Shown here in pieces: positions 39,872-47,715 of a DNA stretch of 64,000 nt. The DNA lies in assembly GCF_900115225.1 (NCBI RefSeq), contig NZ_FOVR01000005.1, positions 1 to 64,000 on the forward strand. The letters are read 5' to 3'. The notes beneath the pieces are model-generated. The model saw only the letters and a program-made list of their open reading frames with translations. It had not been told where the DNA came from and searched no databases. The stretch is from Cohaesibacter marisflavi (GTDB lineage Bacteria; Pseudomonadota; Alphaproteobacteria; Rhizobiales; Cohaesibacteraceae). The position numbers were made by a program, and so were the translations under genes. Every line of letters starts with the position of its first letter. Within the stretch, counting starts at the first letter, position 1.

Positions 39872-40942
39872 ATGCCAGCACCACAGAAAGACACACTCAA
39901 TCTTGTTCCCTTTGTCAGCGTCGACAACATGATGAAGCTGATCCTGTCCATCGGCGTAGAAGAAGCAATCGAGGGGATAGCAGCCCAGATTGAAGCCGAT
40001 TTCAAACGCTGGGAAAGCTTCGACAAGACGCCCCGCATCGCATCCCATTCCAAAGAAGGCGTCATCGAACTGATGCCGACCAGTGACGGCGAAGTCTATG
40101 GCTTCAAATATGTCAACGGCCACCCGAAGAACACCAAGGAAGGCTTGCAGACGGTCACAGCTTTCGGGCTTCTGGCCGATGTTTATACCGGTTATCCGGT
40201 GCTGCTGACAGAAATGACCATCCTCACTGCGCTCAGAACCGCAGCCACCTCCGCCGTTGCCGCCAAATATCTTGCACCAAAGAATGCAAAGGTCATGGCG
40301 ATGATCGGCAACGGGGCACAATGCGAATTTCAGGCTCTGGCCTTCAAGCGCATTTGCGGCATCGATACCGTGCGCCTGTTTGACATTGACCCGATTGCCA
40401 CCGACAAGGCGGAATTCAATCTGAAGGATTCCGGCCTCAAGGTTGTGCGCACATCAAGCCATCAGGAATGCGTCTCCGGCGCGGATATCATCACCACCTG
40501 CACCGCTGACAAACAGTGCGCCACCATCCTGACCGACAACATGGTTGGCTCGGGCCAACATATCAACGCCATCGGCGGCGACTGTCCGGGCAAGACGGAG
40601 CTGCATGGCGACATTCTGCGCCGTTCGGATATTTTCGTCGAATATCCGCCACAAACACGCATTGAAGGCGAAATCCAGCAGCTGGATCCGGACCATCCGG
40701 TCAAGGAACTCTGGAAAGTGATGACCGGACAGGAAGAAGGACGCACCTCCGAAGGTCAGATCACCCTGTTTGATTCCGTCGGTTTTGCCATCGAAGATTT
40801 TTCCGCCCTGCGCTACATCCATGATGTCATCAAGGGCACGCCATTCTACGACGATCTCGACATGCTAGCCGACCCTGACGAACCCCGCGATCTCTACGGC
40901 ATGGTCCGCCGCGCAGAAAAGTCTCTGGCCGCTGCCGAATAG
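39872..40942 (+). CDS. ornithine cyclodeaminase
   Basis: A 356-residue NAD+-dependent enzyme of the ornithine cyclodeaminase/mu-crystallin family, which converts L-ornithine to L-proline and ammonia. Visible are the substrate/cofactor segment MPTSDGEVYGFKYVNGHP, LTEMTILTALRTAATSAVAAKYLAPKNAKVMAMIGNGAQCEFQALAFK with the Rossmann motif, and GQHINAIGGDCPGKTELH with the catalytic Asp. I prefer ATG 39872, because the 53 residues encoded upstream are Arg/Pro/Ser-rich and absent from the family. The divergent Lrp regulator is the likely controller. A probable terminator follows at 40984. Confidence 0.9.
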   Translation: MPAPQKDTLNLVPFVSVDNMMKLILSIGVEEAIEGIAAQIEADFKRWESFDKTPRIASHSKEGVIELMPTSDGEVYGFKYVNGHPKNTKEGLQTVTAFGLLADVYTGYPVLLTEMTILTALRTAATSAVAAKYLAPKNAKVMAMIGNGAQCEFQALAFKRICGIDTVRLFDIDPIATDKAEFNLKDSGLKVVRTSSHQECVSGADIITTCTADKQCATILTDNMVGSGQHINAIGGDCPGKTELHGDILRRSDIFVEYPPQTRIEGEIQQLDPDHPVKELWKVMTGQEEGRTSEGQITLFDSVGFAIEDFSALRYIHDVIKGTPFYDDLDMLADPDEPRDLYGMVRRAEKSLAAAE

Positions 40943-40983
40943 GCTTGGCATCCGGGCGAGAAGTAAAAAACGCGATCAATTTC

Positions 40984-41016
40984 AGGTCTCCACGCACTGC
41001 GCGGGGGCCTTTTCTT
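40984..41016 (+). terminator. probable terminator of the ornithine cyclodeaminase gene
   Basis: AGGTCTCC pairs with GGGGGCCT (two G-U pairs) over a short loop and is followed by TTTTCTT. Confidence 0.5.
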
Positions 41017-41398
41017 ATGCCCTCAACTGATATCCGGTTTTTCCCTTATACGAAAGAATGAACAGGCACAAATTGGTTATATTCCAAGTTTTTATTTGCC
41101 TACTGGTCAAGGAAATTCAGAAAATACAAGAATAAAGTGACAAAATTTTCCTAATTGTTTAGCGAAACCCTTTTTCCTTCATGATGCTCTAGGCAATTGG
41201 TGGAATATTTTCTGTCCCGACCTCAGATATCATACAATTATACCTCCATATTACATACCAAAGAGCAATACCGCACACGTAGACGCTCTGCTATCGCCTA
41301 AGCATAATAGTCTGAACAACAAACCGAGCATCACCGCACCAAACACGCTCAAAAGGGGATGGTGCACAATTTCAATAGACGAGTTCTGGGAGGAACGC
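41017..41398. other. acs upstream region, no gene recognised
   Basis: About 380 A+T-rich bases before acs. It should contain the acs promoter and any Crp or regulator sites, but no motif is clear enough to name. Confidence 0.4.
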
Positions 41399-43339
41399 AT
41401 GTCGGAGAACGTCTATCCTGTACCGACGGATGTGGCATCACATGCCCTGATCGATAACGATGCCTATTTGTCCATGTACAAGCAGTCAGTGGAAGATCCG
41501 GAAGCCTTCTGGGGAGAACACGGCAAACGCCTTGATTGGATCAAACCCTTTACCAAGGTGAAGAACACATCCTTCGATTATCACAATGTTTCCATCAAAT
41601 GGTTCGAAGATGGCACGCTCAATGTGTCCGCCAACTGCATCGACCGTCATCTGGAAAAACGTGGCGATCAGACTGCGATCATCTGGGAGGGAGATGATCC
41701 GGCTGACGACGAGCATATCACCTATAGTCAGCTCCATGAGCGGGTCAGCAAACTGGCCAACGCCTATAAGGAAATGGGCGTCGGCAAGGGTGATCGCATC
41801 ATTCTTTATCTGCCAATGATCCCGGAAGCAGCCTATGCCATGCTGGCATCGGCCCGCATCGGCGCCATTCATTCCATCGTCTTTGGCGGCTTTTCGCCCG
41901 ATGCGCTGGCTGACCGCGTCAACGGCTGTGAAGCCAAGCTTGTGGTTACAGCCGACCAGGGCCTGCGAGGCGGCCGGACCGTTCCGCTAAAAACCAACGT
42001 GGACACCGCGCTTGAAAAGGTCGATCACGACGTCAAGACACTTGTCGTCAAGCGCACCGGCGGCGACGTGCCCATGACCAGTGGTCGCGACTTCTGGTAT
42101 GAATATATGGTGGCCAAGGCCTCAGCCGATTGCCCGCCAGAACCGATGAATGCGGAAGATCCGCTCTTCATTCTCTATACGTCCGGCTCCACCGGCAAGC
42201 CAAAGGGCGTGGTGCACACCACTGGCGGCTATCTGGTTTACGCCTCCATGACCCATCAATATGTCTTTGACTATCATGAGGGCGATATCTACTGGTGCAC
42301 CGCAGATGTGGGCTGGGTCACCGGCCATTCCTACATTGTCTATGGTCCGCTCGCCAATGGCGCGACCACGCTGATGTTCGAAGGCGTGCCCAACTATCCA
42401 TCGCCTTCCCGCTTCTGGGATGTCTGCGACAAGCATAAGGTCAACATTTTCTACACGGCACCAACCGCCATTCGCTCACTGATGGGCGCCGGATCTGAAC
42501 ATGTTGAAAAAGCAGATCTTTCTTCTCTGCGCATTCTTGGCTCAGTGGGTGAACCCATCAATCCTGAAGCCTGGAAATGGTATTATGAAGTCGTCGGTAA
42601 AGAGAGATGCCCGATTGTCGATACATGGTGGCAGACGGAAACCGGCGGCATTCTGATCACGCCGCTACCCGGCGCCACCGATCTCAAACCTGGCTCGGCC
42701 ACGCGCCCCTTCTTTGGCGTTCAGCCAGTCATGCTCGATAATATGGGCAATGAAATCGGGGAAACCGCATGCGAAGGCGTGCTCTGCATTGCCGACAGCT
42801 GGCCGGGCCAGATGCGTACGGTCTATGGCGATCATGACCGCTTTGTCTCGACCTATTTCGAAACCTTCAAGGGCTACTATTTCACCGGTGACGGCGCCCG
42901 CCGTGATGCAGATGGCTATTACTGGATCACCGGCCGCGTTGATGATGTGATCAACGTTTCTGGCCACCGTATGGGCACAGCGGAAGTGGAAAGCGCTCTT
43001 GTGGCTCATGAAAAGGTATCCGAAGCCGCCGTGGTGGGCTATCCGCACGATATCAAGGGTCAGGGCATCTATGTCTATGTCACCCTGATGGAAGGCGAAG
43101 AGGAAAGTGAAGAGCTGCGCAAGGAACTGCGCAACTGGGTCCGCCATGAAATCGGCCCGATCGCTTCGCCGGACCTCATCCAGTTCGCTCCGGGCCTGCC
43201 GAAAACCCGTTCTGGCAAGATCATGCGCCGCATTCTGCGCAAGATAGCCGAAGACGATTTCGGATCACTGGGCGATACCTCGACACTGGCTGATCCAACT
43301 GTGGTGGAAGATCTCATTGATAACCGCCAGAACCGGTAA
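41399..43339 (+). CDS. acs: acetyl-CoA synthetase
   Basis: A 646-residue AMP-forming ligase that activates acetate to acetyl-CoA via acetyl-adenylate, used for growth on acetate and for scavenging overflow acetate. ANL-superfamily motifs are visible: the P-loop [63 protein letters not shown], and the C-terminal [17 protein letters not shown] whose Lys is the conserved acetylation target. Length equals the family norm. GGAGGAA precedes the ATG. The gene is monocistronic, with a bidirectional terminator after it. Confidence 0.98.
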   Translation: MSENVYPVPTDVASHALIDNDAYLSMYKQSVEDPEAFWGEHGKRLDWIKPFTKVKNTSFDYHNVSIKWFEDGTLNVSANCIDRHLEKRGDQTAIIWEGDDPADDEHITYSQLHERVSKLANAYKEMGVGKGDRIILYLPMIPEAAYAMLASARIGAIHSIVFGGFSPDALADRVNGCEAKLVVTADQGLRGGRTVPLKTNVDTALEKVDHDVKTLVVKRTGGDVPMTSGRDFWYEYMVAKASADCPPEPMNAEDPLFILYTSGSTGKPKGVVHTTGGYLVYASMTHQYVFDYHEGDIYWCTADVGWVTGHSYIVYGPLANGATTLMFEGVPNYPSPSRFWDVCDKHKVNIFYTAPTAIRSLMGAGSEHVEKADLSSLRILGSVGEPINPEAWKWYYEVVGKERCPIVDTWWQTETGGILITPLPGATDLKPGSATRPFFGVQPVMLDNMGNEIGETACEGVLCIADSWPGQMRTVYGDHDRFVSTYFETFKGYYFTGDGARRDADGYYWITGRVDDVINVSGHRMGTAEVESALVAHEKVSEAAVVGYPHDIKGQGIYVYVTLMEGEEESEELRKELRNWVRHEIGPIASPDLIQFAPGLPKTRSGKIMRRILRKIAEDDFGSLGDTSTLADPTVVEDLIDNRQNR

Positions 43340-43361
43340 GATCTGGACATAGACGCAAAAG

Positions 43362-43394
43362 AAAAACCCCGTCGGCCAATCCGGCGGGGTTTCT
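43362..43394. terminator. bidirectional terminator between acs and GNAT gene
   Basis: AAACCCCG / CGGGGTTT is a perfect 8-bp stem with A and T runs outside and a small inner CGG/CCG pairing. It separates convergent genes. Confidence 0.85.
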
Positions 43395-43402
43395 TTATGC
43401 CT

Positions 43403-43906
43403 TCAACGGTCTGCAGGCCGACAATAACGCATCAAATAGGTGGGAAAGATGATCCCGTTCGGCAGCTCGACCTCATCTTCACACACCGCTTCAAACCCAA
43501 GCGAATGGTAAAAGGACATCCCGCTCAAGGATGCCTGACAATCAAACTGGACAATATCGGGCGCTGCATTGAGACAACGATCAAAAAGCGCCCGACCGAT
43601 GCCATGACGCATCCAATCGGGATGCACGACGAACTGGCGGATATGACCAACGCCGGCGACGCTCGGCAGGCCATGATAATCACGGCTCCAGCCCCCTGCC
43701 CCAACCAACAGATCGTCATCAGCCTCAGCCACATACAGCTGGCCGGACTGAATAAGAGGTTTGGAAACCTGAGAAATAAAGGGAACGGATTGTTCAATTA
43801 GATCAGGAGCATAAGCACCAGACAGTCCGCTTGAAAAAGACAAGACGCTCAGATGAACAAGAGCTTCAAAATCAGAAAGTGTGGCTGATCGCAGACGGTA
43901 TGACAT
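43403..43906 (-). CDS. GNAT family N-acetyltransferase
   Basis: A 167-residue acetyltransferase. The N-terminal YRLRSATLSDFEALVHLS is followed by VGAGGWSRDYHG and the motif-A segment IRQFVVHPDWMRHGIGRALFDRCL (RHGIGRAL fits Q/RxxGxG/A). The motif-B region MSFYHSLGFEAVCEDEVELPNG follows, so acetyl-CoA binding looks intact. The substrate is unknown. ATG 43906 lies 23 bases after the stop of the upstream cNMP-binding gene, so the two are probably co-transcribed. Confidence 0.9.
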   Translation of the reverse strand: MSYRLRSATLSDFEALVHLSVLSFSSGLSGAYAPDLIEQSVPFISQVSKPLIQSGQLYVAEADDDLLVGAGGWSRDYHGLPSVAGVGHIRQFVVHPDWMRHGIGRALFDRCLNAAPDIVQFDCQASLSGMSFYHSLGFEAVCEDEVELPNGIIFPTYLMRYCRPADR

Positions 43907-43929
43907 CCCAGACACCCATTTTGCGCGCC

Positions 43930-44439
43930 TTATCCGCGTTTGACAAAGGCCTCAGCCTCTTCAAGGGACATCTCTTCCTCAGCCTCATGCCCGAGTTTTG
44001 AGCGTACCTTTTCAAGATCATCCACCAAACCGGCCAAACGCCCTGCAACGCGATCATGAATGATGGCGGCAAGCTCGGGATATTCATCCATCACACGCCG
44101 GAAAGTCACGCGTCTGATCTGGATGACTTTGACATCCTCAATCGCCGTAGCCATCGCCGAGCGGCGTGTTTCTGCCATCAAAGCCATTTCACCAATCAAG
44201 CTTCCAGGCCCGAGCACCTGGCTTTGGAGATCAAAGCCATTCTCGGAAATCGTCATGCGGATTTGGCCTTCGGTGATGACAAAACCGGAATCGGCCAGAT
44301 CACCCTGCCGAAAAATCACCTGCTTAGCCCGATAGGCGCGCATTTCGGCACCAAAGGCCAACAGCCGCAGTTGGTCATTGTCGAAATTGTCAAAGAAAGG
44401 GACCTGCTTGAGCAGGTCAATATCACTTGTCAGGCTCAT
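43930..44439 (-). CDS. cyclic nucleotide-binding domain protein without DNA-binding domain
   Basis: A 169-residue protein consisting of one Crp-like cyclic nucleotide-binding fold: VPFFDNFDNDQLRLLAFGAEMRAYRAKQVIFRQGDLADSGFVITEGQIRM, then the phosphate-binding cassette GSLIGEMALMAETRRSAMATA, whose ExxL...RRSA form resembles real cAMP or cGMP binders. After the C-helix there is an acidic tail and no helix-turn-helix, so it is not a transcription factor by itself. It may act as a sensor subunit for another protein. It precedes a GNAT gene by 23 bases; cNMP-regulated acetyltransferases exist as fusions in actinobacteria, which makes the pairing notable. Confidence 0.88.
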   Translation of the reverse strand: MSLTSDIDLLKQVPFFDNFDNDQLRLLAFGAEMRAYRAKQVIFRQGDLADSGFVITEGQIRMTISENGFDLQSQVLGPGSLIGEMALMAETRRSAMATAIEDVKVIQIRRVTFRRVMDEYPELAAIIHDRVAGRLAGLVDDLEKVRSKLGHEAEEEMSLEEAEAFVKRG

Positions 44440-44548
44440 TGATTCTTTTCAACCCGGTGAAATCCGAAAAACACCCCACTATAGGCGCGTCTCATCATTG
44501 CCTGTCAAGCAGCATCACCAAGCTCTGCCGCAGAAAGATCAATCATCT

Positions 44549-45232
44549 TCAGGGAACAAGCTTGTAGCCACCCGACTCGGTAATCAACAACTCCGCATTG
44601 GAAGGGTTTTTCTCGATTTTTTGCCGTAGACGATAAATATGGGTTTCGAGCGTATGGGTCGTAACGCCTGAATTATAGCCCCAAACTTCATGCAGCAGAA
44701 CATCACGGCTAACCGGCTTGTCCCCCGAGCGATAGAGATATCTCAAAATCGAGGTTTCCTTTTCGGTGAGCCGCACCTTGCCGCCGGATTCATCTGCCAG
44801 AATTTTAGCCGCCGGCTTGAAGGTATATTGCCCCACGGTAAAGGTGGCATCCTCGCTATTTTCGTGCTGACGAAGCTGCGCTCTTATGCGCGCCAGAAGC
44901 ACGGCAAAGCGAAAAGGCTTGGTGACATAGTCATTTGCCCCCGCCTCAAGACCAAGAATCGTATCTGAATCAGTGTCATGACCGGTGAGCATGATGATCG
45001 GAGCCCGGAAATCACCTTTCCGCAGCAATTTCACTGCTTCGCGCCCATCCATGTCAGGCAGGCCAACATCCATGATCAACAAGTCAAAATGATCCCCACG
45101 GGCAGCCTTTACGGCGCCAGCAGCACAATCGGCCTGAGTGATGTCGAATTCCTCATAGAGAGACAACTGTTCGATCAATGCTTCACGCAGCTCGGTGTCA
45201 TCATCGACCAACAAAATCTTTCTCGCTGTCAT
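44549..45232 (-). CDS. OmpR/PhoB family response regulator
   Basis: A 227-residue two-component regulator. The receiver domain has the acidic pair LLVDDDTE, the phospho-acceptor Asp in DLLIMDVGLPDMDG (about residue 55), Thr in IIMLTGHD and Lys in DYVTKPFR. The C-terminal winged helix has VRLTEKETSILRYLYR, VSRDVLLHEVWGYNSGVTTHTLETHIYRLRQKIE and a final GGYKLVP. AGGAG lies six bases before the ATG. No histidine kinase is encoded nearby, so the partner is unknown. Confidence 0.95.
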   Translation of the reverse strand: MTARKILLVDDDTELREALIEQLSLYEEFDITQADCAAGAVKAARGDHFDLLIMDVGLPDMDGREAVKLLRKGDFRAPIIMLTGHDTDSDTILGLEAGANDYVTKPFRFAVLLARIRAQLRQHENSEDATFTVGQYTFKPAAKILADESGGKVRLTEKETSILRYLYRSGDKPVSRDVLLHEVWGYNSGVTTHTLETHIYRLRQKIEKNPSNAELLITESGGYKLVP

Positions 45233-45419
45233 CTCATGCTCCTGGCGTTGTCTTAGTCAGAAAATCACAATGGCCTGATTCAAGTCACACTGCGTATTCT
45301 ATAGATAGAAACACTCACCGACCAGACAAGACCTAGCTCCACTTAAGGACAGCCTAAAGGAAATTCAATTCACAGCCAATCACGTCAGCGTCATGAACGC
45401 GTTATCCTTTTGCCATTGC

Positions 45420-45725
45420 TTAACAACACTCGATCTCGACCTTCTCAAGAAGAGCCATAGCCTCCTCGTCATCATACTCTTCAAACAGGTCCCGTATCAG
45501 GTTGATATGGGAGTGAACCAGAAACAAGGCATCTCCTGTTGCAGTATCGCCAGAGCGACTCTTTTCGATCTTTTCAAGAAAGGCTTGCCAATAAGCATTG
45601 TCGCTCGCTGGCCCCTTGGCCAACCGCTCGATGAAACCGACGATCCGTTCCGCATTCCTATCGCATTCAATGCCGATGAAACTGACATATCGATCCGTTG
45701 CTGTGTTGTCTTGGTCTTGTGACAT
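45420..45725 (-). CDS. cowN: CowN-like nitrogenase CO-protection protein
   Basis: A 101-residue protein that matches my recollection of the N2-fixation sustaining protein CowN. It has DRYVSFIGIECDRNAERIV, a middle YWQAFLEKIEK, then DALFLVHSHINLIRDLFEE and a C-terminal EALxLLE-type segment ending in two cysteines (EIECC). CowN of Rhodospirillum and Gluconacetobacter lets nitrogenase work in the presence of carbon monoxide by binding the MoFe protein. AGGTGA lies just before the ATG. No nif genes are in this window; the gene stands alone between the response regulator and an L,D-transpeptidase. The family call rests on memory of the conserved pattern, not on a search. Confidence 0.75.
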   Translation of the reverse strand: MSQDQDNTATDRYVSFIGIECDRNAERIVGFIERLAKGPASDNAYWQAFLEKIEKSRSGDTATGDALFLVHSHINLIRDLFEEYDDEEAMALLEKVEIECC

Positions 45726-46054
45726 CTTTCACCTTTGCCATCCACGGCAAATATTCCGCCGTCGCTTTTACATCTTGTTTCGCTGGTAGATCCACTCAGC
45801 TCCGATTTTGATGCAAGATGAATGCCGCTCAGTGGGCAGGCGAATAAAAATTTCAAAGACATAGATTCTTTTCACAATTGGCAGAAAAGAGCCAAAGGAG
45901 AAGAAAGATCAAAAGGATGATACATATTCCGATTGTAGCATTTATTTCCAGCCACCGACCTAACCACTGACAAAGAGCCCACAAAACGCACCTTTCGTTC
46001 TCTTTGCGACAATGCTACAGGCTTATAAGGAAAGACGGGTAAGGGGGAATAGAA
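45726..46054. other. divergent intergenic region cowN / L,D-transpeptidase
   Basis: 329 bases that must contain both divergent promoters. On the minus strand GGCGGAATATTTGC (45747-45760) fits the GG-N10-GC spacing and TTGC core of a sigma54 promoter but departs from consensus elsewhere. No NifA-type TGT-N10-ACA site was found. Nothing else stands out. Confidence 0.35.
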
Positions 46055-46585
46055 ATGGCAGGATTTTTAAGCACTATCACCATTCGCCAGAAACCGGGCT
46101 ATAACAGCAAAGGCCTGCTGACATTTGGCAACCAGACCCTCTCTTGTGCTCTTGGTCGCAGTGGCATGGGGCCAATCAAGCTTGAGGGCAATGGTGTCAC
46201 CCCCATTCTGACAACCCGCATGCTCTATGGTTTCTATCGCCCGGATAGAGAAAAGCGCCCTCTCTCCGCTATTCCCTTTTATCCCATGCAAACAGACATG
46301 GGCTGGTGCGACGAAGCAGAGCACAGATGCTATAACCGATTGGTTTCTTTGCCTTTTGCATCTTCACACGAGACCATGTGGCGCGAGGATCCACTCTATG
46401 ATCTGGTGATCGTGCTCGATATCAACATAGCCCCGCGCGCCAAAAGACGCGGCAGCGCGATTTTCATGCATGTGGCAAGAGAAGGCTATACGCCAACCGA
46501 AGGCTGTATCGCCTTGAAGAAAGGCGGTCTGCGGCGCTTGCTTGGCTGGATGTCTCCTGAAACCAGAATTGATATCGCCCGTTAG
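46055..46585 (+). CDS. L,D-transpeptidase (YkuD) family protein
   Basis: A 176-residue protein with the YkuD catalytic region near the C-terminus: SAIFMHVAREGYTPTEGCIALKKGGLRRLL, giving the His and the nucleophile Cys in TEGCIAL (family consensus HGC). There is no signal peptide or membrane segment, the N-terminus going straight into beta strands (STITIRQKPGYNSKG). Canonical L,D-transpeptidases cross-link peptidoglycan in the periplasm; this short, leaderless type is widespread in alphaproteobacteria and its role is uncertain. GGGGGAA precedes the ATG. It is convergent with the yggS gene. Confidence 0.82.
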   Translation: MAGFLSTITIRQKPGYNSKGLLTFGNQTLSCALGRSGMGPIKLEGNGVTPILTTRMLYGFYRPDREKRPLSAIPFYPMQTDMGWCDEAEHRCYNRLVSLPFASSHETMWREDPLYDLVIVLDINIAPRAKRRGSAIFMHVAREGYTPTEGCIALKKGGLRRLLGWMSPETRIDIAR

Positions 46586-46608
46586 ATCTTGGATCTGGAA
46601 AAAAGAAC

Positions 46609-46625
46609 GGAGGCTTGATGCCTCC
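46609..46625. terminator. bidirectional terminator between L,D-transpeptidase and yggS genes
   Basis: GGAGGC / GCCTCC with a five-base loop. It has AAAAAAGAAC on the left and TTAATCCTTCTTTT on the right, so both strands give a hairpin followed by T-rich sequence. Confidence 0.65.
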
Positions 46626-47300
46626 TTAATCCTTCTTTTGCTTACGATGACCGAAGATGGCACTGCCAACGCGGACATAGGTGGCACCCTGTTTGATGGC
46701 TTCGGTATAATCCGAGCTCATCCCCATGGAAAGCTCTTTGATGTCATTGCGTTTGGCAATCTTACGCAGCATTTTGAAGTGAGGCTTCGGGTCTTCATCA
46801 AACGGCGGAATGCACATCAAGCCGCGGATGCTAAGGCCCAACTCAACCTGGCAAAAACCAATAAAATCATCAGCTTCATCTGGCAGGATGCCGGCTTTTT
46901 GCGGTTCTGCACCGGTGTTGATCTGGATGAACAGATCCAGTTCCCGGCTTTGCTTTTCCATTTCCACCCGGATGGAACGCGCAATCTTCTTGCGATCGAT
47001 GGTATGAATGACGTCAAACAGCGCAACCGCATCCTTGGCCTTATTGGACTGCAGCGGCCCGATAAGGTGCAATTCAACACCCTCATAGGCTTCGCGCAAT
47101 TGGGGCCACTTGCCCTTGGCTTCCTGAACCTTGTTTTCGCCAAAGACCCTTTGACCGGCCTTCAAGGCCTTTTCGATCACGTCTGCATCGAAGGTTTTTG
47201 AAACAGCGATGAGTGTTACGCTCCCATCCTCCCGTCCGGCTTCCTTTTCGCACTCCGTTATGGCTTGTTGAACCTCTGCCAAATGGGACGATATACTCAT
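46626..47300 (-). CDS. YggS family pyridoxal phosphate homeostasis protein
   Basis: A 224-residue PLP-binding protein of the YggS/PROSC family, which buffers cellular pyridoxal phosphate and affects amino acid pools. The PLP lysine is in VTLIAVSKTFDADVIEKAL (about residue 34). RVFGENKVQEAKGKW, HLIGPLQSNKAKDA and the C-terminal LSMGMSSDYTEAIKQGATYVRVGSAIFG, which binds the PLP phosphate, are all present. Family members have no known catalytic activity. The gene is monocistronic and divergent from leuS. Confidence 0.94.
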   Translation of the reverse strand: MSISSHLAEVQQAITECEKEAGREDGSVTLIAVSKTFDADVIEKALKAGQRVFGENKVQEAKGKWPQLREAYEGVELHLIGPLQSNKAKDAVALFDVIHTIDRKKIARSIRVEMEKQSRELDLFIQINTGAEPQKAGILPDEADDFIGFCQVELGLSIRGLMCIPPFDEDPKPHFKMLRKIAKRNDIKELSMGMSSDYTEAIKQGATYVRVGSAIFGHRKQKKD

Positions 47301-47588
47301 CTTGATTTTTTATACCTCTTGAAAGCACTTTCGGCGATTTGATTGATAGCTCTAGCTCGAAAATGCGCCTAACTGATGCAGAATATGATAATTCCAGCGT
47401 CCACATCATATGGATGAGTTGTTCACTGGTCCAGACACTTTATGCGTTGATATGCCTGCATTATGCACGATAAATTAGCCTCAACGCGCTCTCATCGCAA
47501 GATTGAACCGCATCAGGGCCAGATCTCACCTTAAAGGACTTGACGGAAGGTATGAATTCTGTTGATGGTCGGGCCTGAAAGTGACTTG

Positions 47589-47691
47589 GAGCGCATCCCC
47601 GGAAAGTCGCTCGACTTTTTGCATTGGGATTCGCGTAAATACAGATGAATAGAGCATTTTCGCTGATTTCTGAATTACCGAAAATGCTCTA
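47589..47691. repeat. bipartite palindromic intergenic element
   Basis: The left part pairs GCGCATCCC (47591) with GGGATTCGCG (47626, one mismatch) around an inner AAAGTC-GCTC-GACTTT hairpin. The right part is a perfect 13-bp inverted repeat, arms at 47650-47662 and 47679-47691 (core AGAGCATTTTC / GAAAATGCTCT). The layout and AGAGCATTTTC core resemble the small palindromic elements dispersed between genes in Hyphomicrobiales. No second copy was noticed in this window, so repeat status is inferred. It ends 24 bases before leuS. Confidence 0.55.
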
Positions 47692-47715
47692 GAGACGAGG
47701 CATTGGCGACGATCC

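Noticed and set aside
45726-46054. Search for a NifA upstream activator site near cowN
   Set aside because: No TGT-N10-ACA pattern was found in the divergent gap, so NifA control is not claimed.
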